Positions 44,347-53,093 of a DNA stretch of 64,000 nucleotides are shown piece by piece. Position numbers and translations under genes: made by a program. The notes beneath the pieces are model-generated. The model saw only the letters and a list, made by a program, of their open reading frames with translations. It was not told where the DNA came from and made no database searches. Position 1 is the first letter of the stretch. Every line of letters begins with the position of its first letter. The DNA is from JAVVEW01 sp032251045. Lineage in GTDB: Bacteria; Pseudomonadota; Gammaproteobacteria; Methylococcales; Methylomonadaceae. The stretch lies in NCBI GenBank assembly GCA_032251045.1, contig JAVVEW010000003.1:1-64000 (forward strand), in the 5' to 3' direction.

Positions 44347-44878
44347 CTAATCCCAGGGACGTTCGATGACCGAGGGCTTAGCCGCCCAATCCGGCGAATA
44401 CAAACCGGTCTTGACATGGCGATGAAACGAGGAATATGGCCAATCGGCGGCGCGGCTGACATAACCATGTTTGACCGGATTGTAATGGATGTAATCGAAA
44501 TGACGCTGGTAATCGAGATCATCCCGGATCACATGCTCCCAGTAGCGCCGTTGCCATAGACCGCGTTCACCCTTGCGCTTTCGCGCTGTCGGAAATGCGT
44601 TCCGTGAACTCGATACGCCTGGAAAAATCGGCCTTGATCAACCGCCAGCGTAACGGGAAATTGGTGTCGCCTTCCGGCAGCCGCCACAGGCAATGCAGGT
44701 GTTCGGGAAGAACCACCATTGCCTCGATGTCGAAAGGATGTTTTTGCCGCACATCGCGGCAGGTATCGCGCAGGATTTGAATATGCCGGGTCAGCAAATC
44801 GTTGTGTTTACGCTCGGCCCGGACGACAGTGAAAAAATATACGCCGCCAGCAACACGTTAGCGAATATAGCTACGCAT
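44347..44878 (-). pseudogene. REP-associated tyrosine transposase (RAYT), decayed
   Basis: Read on the minus strand from ATG 44878, MRSYIR is followed by an in-frame TAA, then RVAGGVYFFTVVRAERKHND and LLTRHIQILRD. The HUH motif HLHCLW follows PEHL. A frameshift near 44580 separates SDSA from RKRKGERGLWQRRYWEHV, and the last part runs IHYNPVKHGYVSRAADWPYSSFHR to TAG at 44347. One nonsense and one frameshift make it inactive. Flanking palindromes are its likely former substrates. Confidence 0.85.
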
Positions 44879-44913
44879 GATACGAGTTTAGCCACATGGA
44901 ACGGGATAAACAA

Positions 44914-44944
44914 GCTGGGTTTCACGCTGTTCAACCCAGCCTAC
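44914..44944. repeat. REP-like palindrome right of the transposase remnant
   Basis: GCTGGGTTTCACGCTGTTCA followed by ACCCAGCCTAC, inverted relative to 44311-44339. Confidence 0.75.
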
Positions 44945-45016
44945 GGAAACCCCACCCCTGGTTCCCACGCGGGAGCATGGGAACCAGTAAAAATCAACGT
45001 TTTATCAGGATTAACT

Positions 45017-46165
45017 ATGAACTTGCTACTGACCAATGCCCGCGTGGTGCTTGAAGACCAGGTGTTCGACCATGCTTCGCTGTTGATTGAAAACGGCCTG
45101 ATCGCCGCGATCGAGCCGGAAAATCCCCGCGTGGAACAAACTTTTGACCTGAACGGCGCATGGCTGATGCCGGGCCTGATCGACTTGCACGCCGACGCGC
45201 TGGAAAAAGACATCGAGCCGCGGCCGAATGTGCATTTTCCGCTGACTTACGCCATCGCCCAGGCCGACAAGCGCAATGCCGCAGCCGGCATCACCACCGC
45301 CTTCCATTCACTGTCGTTCGCCAACGCCGAACTGGGCCTGCGCAACAACGACATCGCCGAGAACATCGTGCGGGCGATTCACGACTTTCAGCCGTTCGGC
45401 CTGACCGACAACCGGGTGCATACCCGTTATGAAATCACCGACCCGACCGCGTTGCCGGTGTTGACCCGGCTGGTCGATGACGGTCTGGTGCATTTGCTGT
45501 CGGTGATGGATCACACCCCGGGGCAAGGTCAGTTCAAGGACATGCGCGCTTACCAAGAGTATCTGCAGAACAGCTACAAAAAAAGCGCCGAGGAAACCCG
45601 CCAGCTGATCGACGACAAACTGGCCCAGGCCGAAGCGGCCAGGGAACGGGTGCAAACGCTGGTCGCTCACGCCCACGACCACGGTGTGCATGTCGCCAGT
45701 CACGATGACGACTGCCCGGAAAAAATCGCCGAAATCAAAGCGCTGAATATCCACATCAGCGAATTTCCGATTAACCTGGAAACCGCGCGAGCGGCGCGGG
45801 CGGAAAACATGCACACCATCATGGGCGCACCGAACATTGTGCGCGGCAAGAGCCAGAGCGGTTCGATGAAAGCCCAGGACGCCATCGAACACGATGTCGC
45901 CACCTGCCTGTGTTCCGACTACGCCCCGGCGGCGTTGCTGACGTCGCTGTTCACGCTGGTCGAACGCCATGTGCTGAGCCTGCCGGAAGCGGTGCGACTG
46001 GCCAGTTTCAACCCCGCCCAGGCGCTGGGGCTGACCGATCGTGGCGTGATCGCTGCCGGTAAGCGCGCCGACCTGATTGCGGTTGACAGCATCGGTGGCC
46101 TGTCGCAGGTCACAGCCACCTGGTGTGCTGGTAAAGCCGTGTACCAGGCCGGTTACCGGGCATGA
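45017..46165 (+). CDS. phnM: Alpha-D-ribose 1-methylphosphonate 5-triphosphate diphosphatase
   Basis: 382 residues from ATG 45017 with CAGGA 6 bases upstream; the open frame extends back to 44693 but only through antisense transposase DNA. Amidohydrolase fold: metal ligands in PGLIDLHADALEKD, a His in VAHAHDHGVHVASHDDD and an Asp in LCSDYAP. It removes pyrophosphate from the PhnI product before PhnJ acts. It overlaps phnN. Confidence 0.95.
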   Translation: MNLLLTNARVVLEDQVFDHASLLIENGLIAAIEPENPRVEQTFDLNGAWLMPGLIDLHADALEKDIEPRPNVHFPLTYAIAQADKRNAAAGITTAFHSLSFANAELGLRNNDIAENIVRAIHDFQPFGLTDNRVHTRYEITDPTALPVLTRLVDDGLVHLLSVMDHTPGQGQFKDMRAYQEYLQNSYKKSAEETRQLIDDKLAQAEAARERVQTLVAHAHDHGVHVASHDDDCPEKIAEIKALNIHISEFPINLETARAARAENMHTIMGAPNIVRGKSQSGSMKAQDAIEHDVATCLCSDYAPAALLTSLFTLVERHVLSLPEAVRLASFNPAQALGLTDRGVIAAGKRADLIAVDSIGGLSQVTATWCAGKAVYQAGYRA

Positions 46166-46728
46166 CCGGCGCGGCCCGTTTGTTCTACCTGATGGGGCCT
46201 TCCGGGGCCGGCAAGGACAGCTTGATCGGCTATGCCCGACAGCGTCTTGCGCTCGAGCGGAAAATCATTTTCAGCCATCGCTACATCACCCGACCGCCGG
46301 AGCTGACCGGCGAGAACCATGTTTATTTGCCTGAAGACGAATTCAAAGGCCGTTTGCAACACGGTTTTTTTGCCATGCACTGGACCAGTCACGGCTTTCA
46401 TTACGGCATTGGTCGGGAGATCGAGTTCTGGAACCGTGAAGGCTTTTCCGTGGTGGTCAACGGCTCACGCGATTACTGGCCCACCGCGCAACAACGCTAT
46501 CCCGATTTAACGCCGGTATGGGTCACGGTCTCGCCTGAGCAACTGCTTAAGCGGCTGGAACAGCGAGGCCGCGAAACATCACAAGAAATTCAGCAGCGCT
46601 TAAAGCGCGCCGCTGCCTATCAGACTATCGACCATCCCAATCTGCTCCGGCTGGATAACAGCGGGCCACTGGCCTCGGCTGGAGAACTGTTTATTGCCTT
46701 GTTAACACAAAAAATCGATGGAACATAA
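46162..46728 (+). CDS. phnN: Ribose 1,5-bisphosphokinase
   Basis: 188 residues with a guanylate-kinase-like P-loop YLMGPSGAGKDSLIGYARQRL and RYITRPPELTGENHVYL. It phosphorylates ribose 1,5-bisphosphate to PRPP, returning the sugar to metabolism. It overlaps phnM by four and phnP by eleven bases. Confidence 0.94.
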   Translation: MTGAARLFYLMGPSGAGKDSLIGYARQRLALERKIIFSHRYITRPPELTGENHVYLPEDEFKGRLQHGFFAMHWTSHGFHYGIGREIEFWNREGFSVVVNGSRDYWPTAQQRYPDLTPVWVTVSPEQLLKRLEQRGRETSQEIQQRLKRAAAYQTIDHPNLLRLDNSGPLASAGELFIALLTQKIDGT

Positions 46729-47491
46729 AGCGAGGTTACGTTTTCTGGGCACCGGCAGCGCCGAAGGCGCTCCGGTTTATGGCTGCGCCTGTTCGGTGTG
46801 CCAAAGAGCCCGCTTCAGCACCGTCTGGCAACGCGGGCCGTGTTCGGCGCATCTTGAGGTGGGTGGGGAATCAATACTGCTGGATGCCGGTGGCGCGGAT
46901 CTGAAATTCCGCTTTCCGCATGGCTCTTTATCGATGATTTTGCTGACCCATTTTCACCCCGATCATGTTCAGGGCTTGTTTGCCTTGCGCTGGGGTGTGG
47001 GCGAGAAACTGCCGGTGTTCGCGCCGGATGACCCGGAAGGTTTGGGTGATTTGTACAAACATCCCGGCATTCTGGACTTTCAGCCACTCAAGCCCTGGCA
47101 AACACTGACCTTGGATACCATGCTGATTACGCCGGTGCCGTTAGTTCATTCCAAACCGACCCTTGGCTATTGTTTCGAAGGAAAAGAGCCTGACGGCTTT
47201 CGCTTGGCTTACCTGACCGACACCGTGGGCCTGCCCAAAGAGACGGAAGAATTTCTGCAGCATTGGCAGCCGACGCTGATGGTCTTAGATGCCAGCCATC
47301 CGCCACAGGCGGTCAAGCCGCGCAACCATAATGATCTGAACCTGGCCTTGGCCATACATCAAAGCGTTGCCCCGAAAAAAACCGTGTTGACCCACATTGG
47401 TCATCAACTGGATGTCTGGCTGGAACAGCAGGCTGACAGTTTGCCTGATGGTGTTGCAATCGGCCGTGATGGTCAGCAGTATCTGTTATAG
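46718..47491 (+). CDS. phnP: Phosphoribosyl 1,2-cyclic phosphodiesterase
   Basis: 257 residues, metallo-beta-lactamase fold. THFHPDHVQGLF holds the HxHxDH metal site. The structural-zinc type Cys motif GCACSVCQRARF near residues 22-33 is present as in E. coli PhnP. It opens the 1,2-cyclic ribose phosphate released by PhnJ. Last gene of the phn operon; no phnO acetyltransferase is present. Confidence 0.93.
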   Translation: MEHKARLRFLGTGSAEGAPVYGCACSVCQRARFSTVWQRGPCSAHLEVGGESILLDAGGADLKFRFPHGSLSMILLTHFHPDHVQGLFALRWGVGEKLPVFAPDDPEGLGDLYKHPGILDFQPLKPWQTLTLDTMLITPVPLVHSKPTLGYCFEGKEPDGFRLAYLTDTVGLPKETEEFLQHWQPTLMVLDASHPPQAVKPRNHNDLNLALAIHQSVAPKKTVLTHIGHQLDVWLEQQADSLPDGVAIGRDGQQYLL

Positions 47492-47520
47492 CAGCCATTC
47501 TCAATTTGGAGTCTAAAAAG

Positions 47521-47621
47521 GACATGGGGAGCACTTGGCGAGGATGTCGGCAGCTTAGGATGCTGCCATCAAGCCCTCATGGATGGGTTCACGGCGTTCC
47601 TCGACAAGTGCTCCCCATGTC
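47521..47621. repeat. MITE-like long palindrome
   Basis: Two 24-base terminal arms, GACATGGGGAGCACTTGGCG (47521-47540, continuing AGGA) and its complement ending at 47621, with one mismatch. A smaller stem GGCAGC-TTAGGAT-GCTGCC (47549-47567) lies between. TCTAAA flanks both sides, possibly a target duplication. No ORF. It lies between convergent phnP and rsmI. Confidence 0.75.
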
Positions 47622-47674
47622 TAAAGCACAGTGAAAATGCTCAAACTGAGCATGGCTGGCGTTATAGCCCAGAC

Positions 47675-48538
47675 TTATACTTCATGCTGTTTTTGCAACG
47701 CCAGGGCAGTTTGGTAAACCAGGGATTTGCGTGCGCCGGTCAAATGCACCGTCAAGGCCACGGCGGTTTTGAGCGAGCATTCGGCCAGCAACCGCTCCAA
47801 TACATGGCACTGCTGCTCGGTTAAACACGTTTTGTCCTCGACAGACGCCGGTGCCGGTTCAACCAATACCACAAACTCACCTTTTTGCAATTCCGGTAGT
47901 GCCTGAAACTGCGCCAGCAGCTCCGCCGCCGAACCTGACAGCACTCGCTCGTGCATTTTAGTTAATTCCTTGGCCACGACGATCTTGCGCTGTGGTGGCA
48001 AACATTGCGTCATCGCGACCAGGGTATCGAGAATACGATGGCTGGATTCGTAAAACACCCAGGTTGCAGAACAATCACGGCGTTCGGAGAAAAAGGCCGC
48101 CCGCGCCGTACCTGAACGCGGCGCGAACCCTTCAAAAATGAACCGGTTCAGCGGCAAGCCGGCCACCGACAGCGCCGCTACCAATGCACACGGCCCGGGC
48201 ACAGCAATGACCGTCAAGCCCTGTGCCCTCGCCTTTTGCACCACTATCAGGCCAGGGTCGTTAATCAATGGCGTGCCGGCATCGGCGATCACCGCCACCG
48301 AACGACCGGCACCGAGTTCGGCTAAAACTTTGTCGCTTTCCCGGTCTTCATTATGCTGATGCAAGGAACGCACCGGCGTGGTAATGGCAAAATGCCCCAG
48401 TAACACGCGAGCATGACGGGTGTCTTCAGCGACAATGAGGGCAACGCTTTGCAACACCTCAACGGCGCGTGGACTGAGATCGCCCAGGTTACCAATAGGC
48501 GTGGCGACCACGTATAATTGACCGGCAATGACTGACAT
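47675..48538 (-). CDS. rsmI: 16S rRNA (cytidine1402-2'-O)-methyltransferase
   Basis: 287 residues from ATG 48538; the frame is open to 48811 but the extension is antisense to lpoA. QLYVVATPIGNLGDLSPRAVE, IVAEDTRHARVLL, ADAGTPLINDPG and VPGPCALVAALSVAGLP are the SAM tetrapyrrole-methylase fold motifs of RsmI. It methylates C1402 of 16S rRNA. It is divergent from lpoA as in E. coli. Confidence 0.95.
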   Translation of the reverse strand: MSVIAGQLYVVATPIGNLGDLSPRAVEVLQSVALIVAEDTRHARVLLGHFAITTPVRSLHQHNEDRESDKVLAELGAGRSVAVIADAGTPLINDPGLIVVQKARAQGLTVIAVPGPCALVAALSVAGLPLNRFIFEGFAPRSGTARAAFFSERRDCSATWVFYESSHRILDTLVAMTQCLPPQRKIVVAKELTKMHERVLSGSAAELLAQFQALPELQKGEFVVLVEPAPASVEDKTCLTEQQCHVLERLLAECSLKTAVALTVHLTGARKSLVYQTALALQKQHEV

Positions 48539-48548
48539 GGATATTCCA

Positions 48549-50366
48549 ATGAGAGTTAAATATAGGGCTTGGCCAGCACAATCGGCCTGGTGTGCCGCGC
48601 TGATGCTGATGCTGGCCGGCTGTAGCACACCACCCACCTGGACGCGAACCGCCCGGCAGGCTGAACAGCTGTTGCAGCAAAACCAGCCCGCAGAAGCAGC
48701 CAAACTATACGGTAAGCTGGCACAGGATTCTGATACAGATTCGCTCAACGCGCAATTTCGCTTGCTGACCATCGGTGCGTTATTAAAAGCAGGACAACCG
48801 GAAGCGGCCAAAATTCATGCCGACGGCCTTGCGCCCAGCCAATTAGCAACTGCCTTGCGCGACCGACTGAATCTTTACTATGCGCAGATTCATCTCGGTC
48901 AAGGAGAAGCGGAATTGGCGCTAGAGCGCTTACAGTCACTAACGCCCGAGCATCTCAGTCGTACTGACTTTTCCGAATATGTTCAGGCACTGGCATTTGC
49001 CCAATCTCTGGCCGGACAGCTTGCAGACAGTGTCAGCACCCGCATACAAGCCAATGCGCGTTTATCCGGTGACAGCCGCTACGCCAATCAGCTGGAAATC
49101 CTGACCACCTTGCAGCTTCTGACCGCGCATGGCCAAGCCCTGCCCCCGGATACACAAAGCTGGGTCGGGCTTTTGACCGCCTTGCAAGCGCAATCTGAAG
49201 CACCACTGACTCAATGGCGTCAGGCCCACCCTAAACATCCGGCCAACCAGTCAGGTTTTCTGCAAACCTATCTATCACTCAAGCGCGATAGGTTTCGCAA
49301 ACCCGAAATCCTGGCCGTGTTATTGCCCCACTCCGGGCCTTTTCAAAGTGCGGCCGACGCCATTCGGGAAGGTCTGTTAACCGCTTTTCATCAGGACACG
49401 AACCCGGCCAAGCCGGAACTGAAATTTTATGATACTGAAGGCGGTCAAGGCATTGCCACCTTGTACCAACGTGCGGTGGCGGACAATGCGCAGTTTGTCA
49501 TAGGCCCATTGGCGAAAAATCAAATCGCCACGCTGGTTGCGCAATTGCCGTTGACGCGGCCTATACTGGCCTTGAATACCCTCGACGACGTGAATCAGGC
49601 AAAGCTCTATCAATTTGGCCTGGATCCTCAAGATGCCATGCAAACCGTCATCGACCAAGCTTGGTCACAAGGTCGCCAAAACGCCTTGGCCCTGTTGCCG
49701 GATACGCCTCAAGGTGAGCGTTTGCTAGGCTATTTGCAACAGGCATTAAGCCACCACGACGGCCAATTACTGGCTGCGCAACGCTACCCCCCCGGACAGT
49801 TTGATTACCGCCCCACATTGGCGGCACTACTCGATATCACCACCAGTGAGCAACGTATCGCCCGGCTTAAACAAACACTGCCCAAGCTTCAGGCCGAACC
49901 CCGGCCACGCCGCGATGCCGATTTTATTTTCATCCATGCCGATGCTCACGATGCCCGCGCCCTTATTCAGCAACTGGCTTTTTATGGCAGTCAATTGCCC
50001 ATATACAGTGACAGTCAGTTGCATACCCGAACGCTGGATAACAGCCTGAATAGCGTGATTTTCTGTGATGCCCCCTGGCTGATTCCAAAGGCCTACCCGA
50101 CCGGCGGCGCCATCGATACCAGCCAAAGCGGCAAGCCTTATCTATATCTTCGTCTGGTGGCCATGGGCATCGATGCCTATCAGTTAGCGCAAGCCATGCC
50201 AGGCTTGAATCAACATCGTTTATCCGGCACCAGCGGGCAACTGACCCTGGACGCCCGGCAACACATTAAACGCCAGTTGAGCTGCGCGCAGATTCAAAAC
50301 GGCCAACCCGTATTGCTAAACAGCAACGAGCACAGTTATGAAAGCATGGCGCAACCGGCAAACTGA
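48549..50366 (+). CDS. lpoA: Penicillin-binding protein activator LpoA
   Basis: 605 residues from ATG 48549; an upstream ATG at 48528 would overlap rsmI. Lipobox LMLAGC. The N-terminal half is TPR-like helical (AEQLLQQNQPAEAAKLYGKLAQ), the C-terminal half a periplasmic-binding-like fold (ILAVLLPHSGPFQSAADAIREGLLTAF, VIGPLAKNQIATL). LpoA spans the periplasm from the outer membrane to stimulate PBP1a. Synteny rsmI/lpoA/yraN supports the call. Confidence 0.92.
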   Translation: MRVKYRAWPAQSAWCAALMLMLAGCSTPPTWTRTARQAEQLLQQNQPAEAAKLYGKLAQDSDTDSLNAQFRLLTIGALLKAGQPEAAKIHADGLAPSQLATALRDRLNLYYAQIHLGQGEAELALERLQSLTPEHLSRTDFSEYVQALAFAQSLAGQLADSVSTRIQANARLSGDSRYANQLEILTTLQLLTAHGQALPPDTQSWVGLLTALQAQSEAPLTQWRQAHPKHPANQSGFLQTYLSLKRDRFRKPEILAVLLPHSGPFQSAADAIREGLLTAFHQDTNPAKPELKFYDTEGGQGIATLYQRAVADNAQFVIGPLAKNQIATLVAQLPLTRPILALNTLDDVNQAKLYQFGLDPQDAMQTVIDQAWSQGRQNALALLPDTPQGERLLGYLQQALSHHDGQLLAAQRYPPGQFDYRPTLAALLDITTSEQRIARLKQTLPKLQAEPRPRRDADFIFIHADAHDARALIQQLAFYGSQLPIYSDSQLHTRTLDNSLNSVIFCDAPWLIPKAYPTGGAIDTSQSGKPYLYLRLVAMGIDAYQLAQAMPGLNQHRLSGTSGQLTLDARQHIKRQLSCAQIQNGQPVLLNSNEHSYESMAQPAN

Positions 50367-50709
50367 CGCCCAGCAACGCGGACAAAGCGGTGAAGATCGC
50401 GCCCTGGCCGTGCTGCAACAACAGGGGCTGAAATTGATTACCCGTAATTTCAGCTGTCGCCTTGGCGAGCTGGATTTAATCATGCAAGACCGGGAAACCC
50501 TGGTCATCGTTGAAGTTCGTTATCGCGCCGATCAACGTTACGGTGGTGCCTTGGCCAGTATCACGCCGGCAAAACAACAAAAAATTGTGCGCGCCACGCG
50601 CTTTTATTTATGCCAACACCCCTGGCCCGGACCAATTCGTTTTGATGTGCTGGCGTTGACCGGCGATCAACATCAATGGCTGAAAAATGCCTGGCTGGTT
50701 AACGATTAA
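50338..50709 (+). CDS. yraN: UPF0102 endonuclease-like protein YraN
   Basis: 123 residues. GQSGEDRALAVLQQQGLKLITRNFSCRLGELDLIM...LVIVEVRYR is the family signature and recalls the Holliday-junction-resolvase/PD-(D/E)XK core (E, D, ExR). Its function is not settled. It overlaps lpoA by 29 bases, the conserved arrangement. Confidence 0.93.
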   Translation: MKAWRNRQTDAQQRGQSGEDRALAVLQQQGLKLITRNFSCRLGELDLIMQDRETLVIVEVRYRADQRYGGALASITPAKQQKIVRATRFYLCQHPWPGPIRFDVLALTGDQHQWLKNAWLVND

Positions 50710-50958
50710 ACGCTGACCTGCCAGCCCCTCGCACCGGGAATAACGGAACAACGACGAATGGCTCGATAGACGTATTCCAGTTTGCTCCAACCTACTGCAA
50801 CTTCCATCATTAAAAATGGCTGGACACCGCTTTCAGCTAAGTGCGTGGCAAGGCAATTTCAGGTACTATGAATGGTTTTTTAACATACAGCCTTTCGAGC
50901 CTGCAGTCAGAGACAGCCGGCACAGAAAGCCTGTGCTTGCGTTAAGGCTATAGCGGTT

Positions 50959-52149
50959 ATGACAGTATCAGTTTATTTACTCGGCGATGACGCCACGTTG
51001 ATTTGGGAACTAACCGGCCGGGAACGGCTTCAGCGTATGCTGGATGGGCGCGATGATGTGAGCTTGTTGGCCGATTGGCAAGACAAGCCTGCCCATGATG
51101 ATCTGATTATCATCAACACCTCTTACCTGATCGACCCGCGCCTGATTACCGCGTTGATCCAGGATGCCGTGCCGAAAATCCTGACCCACCCGGACGGTGC
51201 ACCGGTGGCGATCAGAATCGCTGCCGATCAGGTTTTACAACAAGCGCCCAAGTTTCTTGCAGCAGACTTGGCAACATTGAGTCAACTGCCCCGCTACACC
51301 CCGGAAACGCTGCCGGTGGGCCTGCAAGCCAAGCTGAAAAAGAAAGACCTACCCTATGTCTTGCATATTGAAGCGGCTGAACAAGCCGCCCTGGAGCAGG
51401 AATTGTTCAGCGCCGCCTATAAAAGCGTCACCGACCTGGTGACCAAATGGTGGTGGCCGAAACCGGCGCTGTTAGCCACGCGCTGGTGCGTTAAACGCGG
51501 CATCACGCCCAACCAGGTCACGCTCTGCGGTCTGGCGCTGACCATACTCGCCGGTTTTGCCTTTGCCTACGGTTTTTATGCCTTGGGGCTGGTGATGGGT
51601 TGGATCATGACCTTCCTGGATACGGTAGACGGCAAACTGGCCCGAGTCACAGTCACTTCCAGCAAACACGGTGATATTCTCGACCACGGCATCGACCTGA
51701 TCCACCCGCCGTTCTGGTATCTGGCCTGGGGATTGGGGCTGACCGGCACCACGCTGGCCATTCCTTATCTGCCCAGTCTGATGATTTTGCTGCTGATCGG
51801 TTATATCGGTGGCCGGCTGTGTGAGGCCGCGTTTCATATATGGGCCGGGCCATTCACCATTTTTATGTGGCGACCGTTCGACTCCATCAACCGGCTGATT
51901 ACCGCCCGGCGTAATCCGAACATGATCATGCTCACCTTGAGCTGGGTGCTGGGCCGACCCGACATCGGCTTTTATCTGGTGGTGGTATGGCATTTATTAT
52001 CCACTTTAATTCTGGCTGTCAGAGTACTTTGGGGCTGTCTGTTGCACCGCAAACAACCGGTCGAGTCGTGGCTGGACGGCATCGACATCCGTAACGATCA
52101 ACATCGTTTAAGCGTGCGCTGGTTCACCCGCCTGCCGTATCAACAGTGA
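50959..52149 (+). CDS. CDP-alcohol phosphatidyltransferase with N-terminal nucleotidyltransferase-like region
   Basis: 396 residues. The catalytic motif is complete: DGKLARVTVTSSKHGDILDHGID, fitting DG-x2-AR-x8-G-x3-D-x3-D. Several membrane helices follow (about 190-370). The first 150 residues are soluble (MTVSVYLLGDDATLIWELTG, DDLIIINTSYLIDPRLITAL, PYVLHIEAAEQAALEQELF) and recall the cytidylyltransferase half of bifunctional inositol-phosphate enzymes, but no intact nucleotide-binding motif is visible. It makes a phospholipid or phospholipid precursor; the alcohol is unknown. Confidence 0.82.
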   Translation: MTVSVYLLGDDATLIWELTGRERLQRMLDGRDDVSLLADWQDKPAHDDLIIINTSYLIDPRLITALIQDAVPKILTHPDGAPVAIRIAADQVLQQAPKFLAADLATLSQLPRYTPETLPVGLQAKLKKKDLPYVLHIEAAEQAALEQELFSAAYKSVTDLVTKWWWPKPALLATRWCVKRGITPNQVTLCGLALTILAGFAFAYGFYALGLVMGWIMTFLDTVDGKLARVTVTSSKHGDILDHGIDLIHPPFWYLAWGLGLTGTTLAIPYLPSLMILLLIGYIGGRLCEAAFHIWAGPFTIFMWRPFDSINRLITARRNPNMIMLTLSWVLGRPDIGFYLVVVWHLLSTLILAVRVLWGCLLHRKQPVESWLDGIDIRNDQHRLSVRWFTRLPYQQ

Positions 52150-53093
52150 CCGAGCCGGCCAATTTTTCCCGGCTGGGCGTACTGCTGAACCCCAACAGCG
52201 GGAACATGCGCAAAAATCTGCATACCCTGCGCGGGCAGTTTAAGGCGCTGAACGCCACCCTTTACCGCGAAGCCTGGGATAACCAAAGCCTCACCGAAAC
52301 TTTGACCGAGCTTGCGTCGGCCCGGCTTGATGCCTTAATCATCGCCGGCGGCGACGGCACCATTCAGGCCAGCATTGATTATCTGGCCAAGCATGTGCCG
52401 TCAAAACATTGGCCGGCGCTGATGCTGTTTCCCGGCGGCACCACCAACATGACCTGCGGCGACCTGGGGCTTAAAGGCGCTACCGACCAGGCGTTCACCC
52501 GGCTTAAAACGCTGTTGGAAAATTCCGCCAGCGCTAACATCACCTCCCGTCCAGCACTGGCTATCGTGACCGAGCAAACGGTACACGGTTTCTTTTTGGG
52601 GCTGGGACTGATCGCCCGCGGGGTGGAATTTTCCCGGGGTCAGGTCAAAGGCATGGGCCTGACCGGGCGGCTGTTTTCAGTATTGATTGCCCTGCGCAGC
52701 CTGGTTGGCCTTTTAGCCGGGCGCGACGATCCGGCCTGGCAACCCAGTCAACTGGCATTTGTCCATGACAAACTGCCAAAAGGACGCTATCTGCTGGGCC
52801 TGGTCAGCACGTTGCGCACACTGGAATTTGGCCTGACACCCTTCTGGGGCAGCGAACCCTTCGAACTGCACGCCACCTTTATCGAACAACCGCCAAAACA
52901 AATCTGGCGGCGTTTATGGCCCTTGGCGCGGGGCAAAAGCTGTCCGGACGATGCCGCACTGGGCTATCACAGCTTCAATGCCACGGAATTGACGCTGACC
53001 CTGGACGAGGGCTTTATTGTCGATGGTGAAAGCTATCAGGCGCACGGCGCTTTAACCATCAGCCTGACCGAACCGTTTCGTTTTGTGAATTGA
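52146..53093 (+). CDS. Diacylglycerol kinase-like lipid kinase
   Basis: 315 residues starting with GTG in a GTGA overlap with the preceding stop. Motifs VLLNPNSGNMRKNL, ALIIAGGDGTIQASIDYL and LFPGGTTNMTCGD are the DAGK catalytic signature; the C-terminal part ends FIVDGESYQAHGALTISLTEPF. It phosphorylates a lipid alcohol such as diacylglycerol. Overlap with both neighbours indicates one lipid pathway. Confidence 0.88.
   Translation: MTEPANFSRLGVLLNPNSGNMRKNLHTLRGQFKALNATLYREAWDNQSLTETLTELASARLDALIIAGGDGTIQASIDYLAKHVPSKHWPALMLFPGGTTNMTCGDLGLKGATDQAFTRLKTLLENSASANITSRPALAIVTEQTVHGFFLGLGLIARGVEFSRGQVKGMGLTGRLFSVLIALRSLVGLLAGRDDPAWQPSQLAFVHDKLPKGRYLLGLVSTLRTLEFGLTPFWGSEPFELHATFIEQPPKQIWRRLWPLARGKSCPDDAALGYHSFNATELTLTLDEGFIVDGESYQAHGALTISLTEPFRFVN

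Noticed and set aside
44693..45016. Upstream extension of phnM reading frame by 108 codons
   Set aside because: It is antisense to the transposase pseudogene and repeat DNA; the family N-terminus and ribosome site are at 45017.
48539..48811. Upstream extension of rsmI
   Set aside because: Low-quality Cys/Ser-rich translation antisense to lpoA; RsmI homology starts at 48538.
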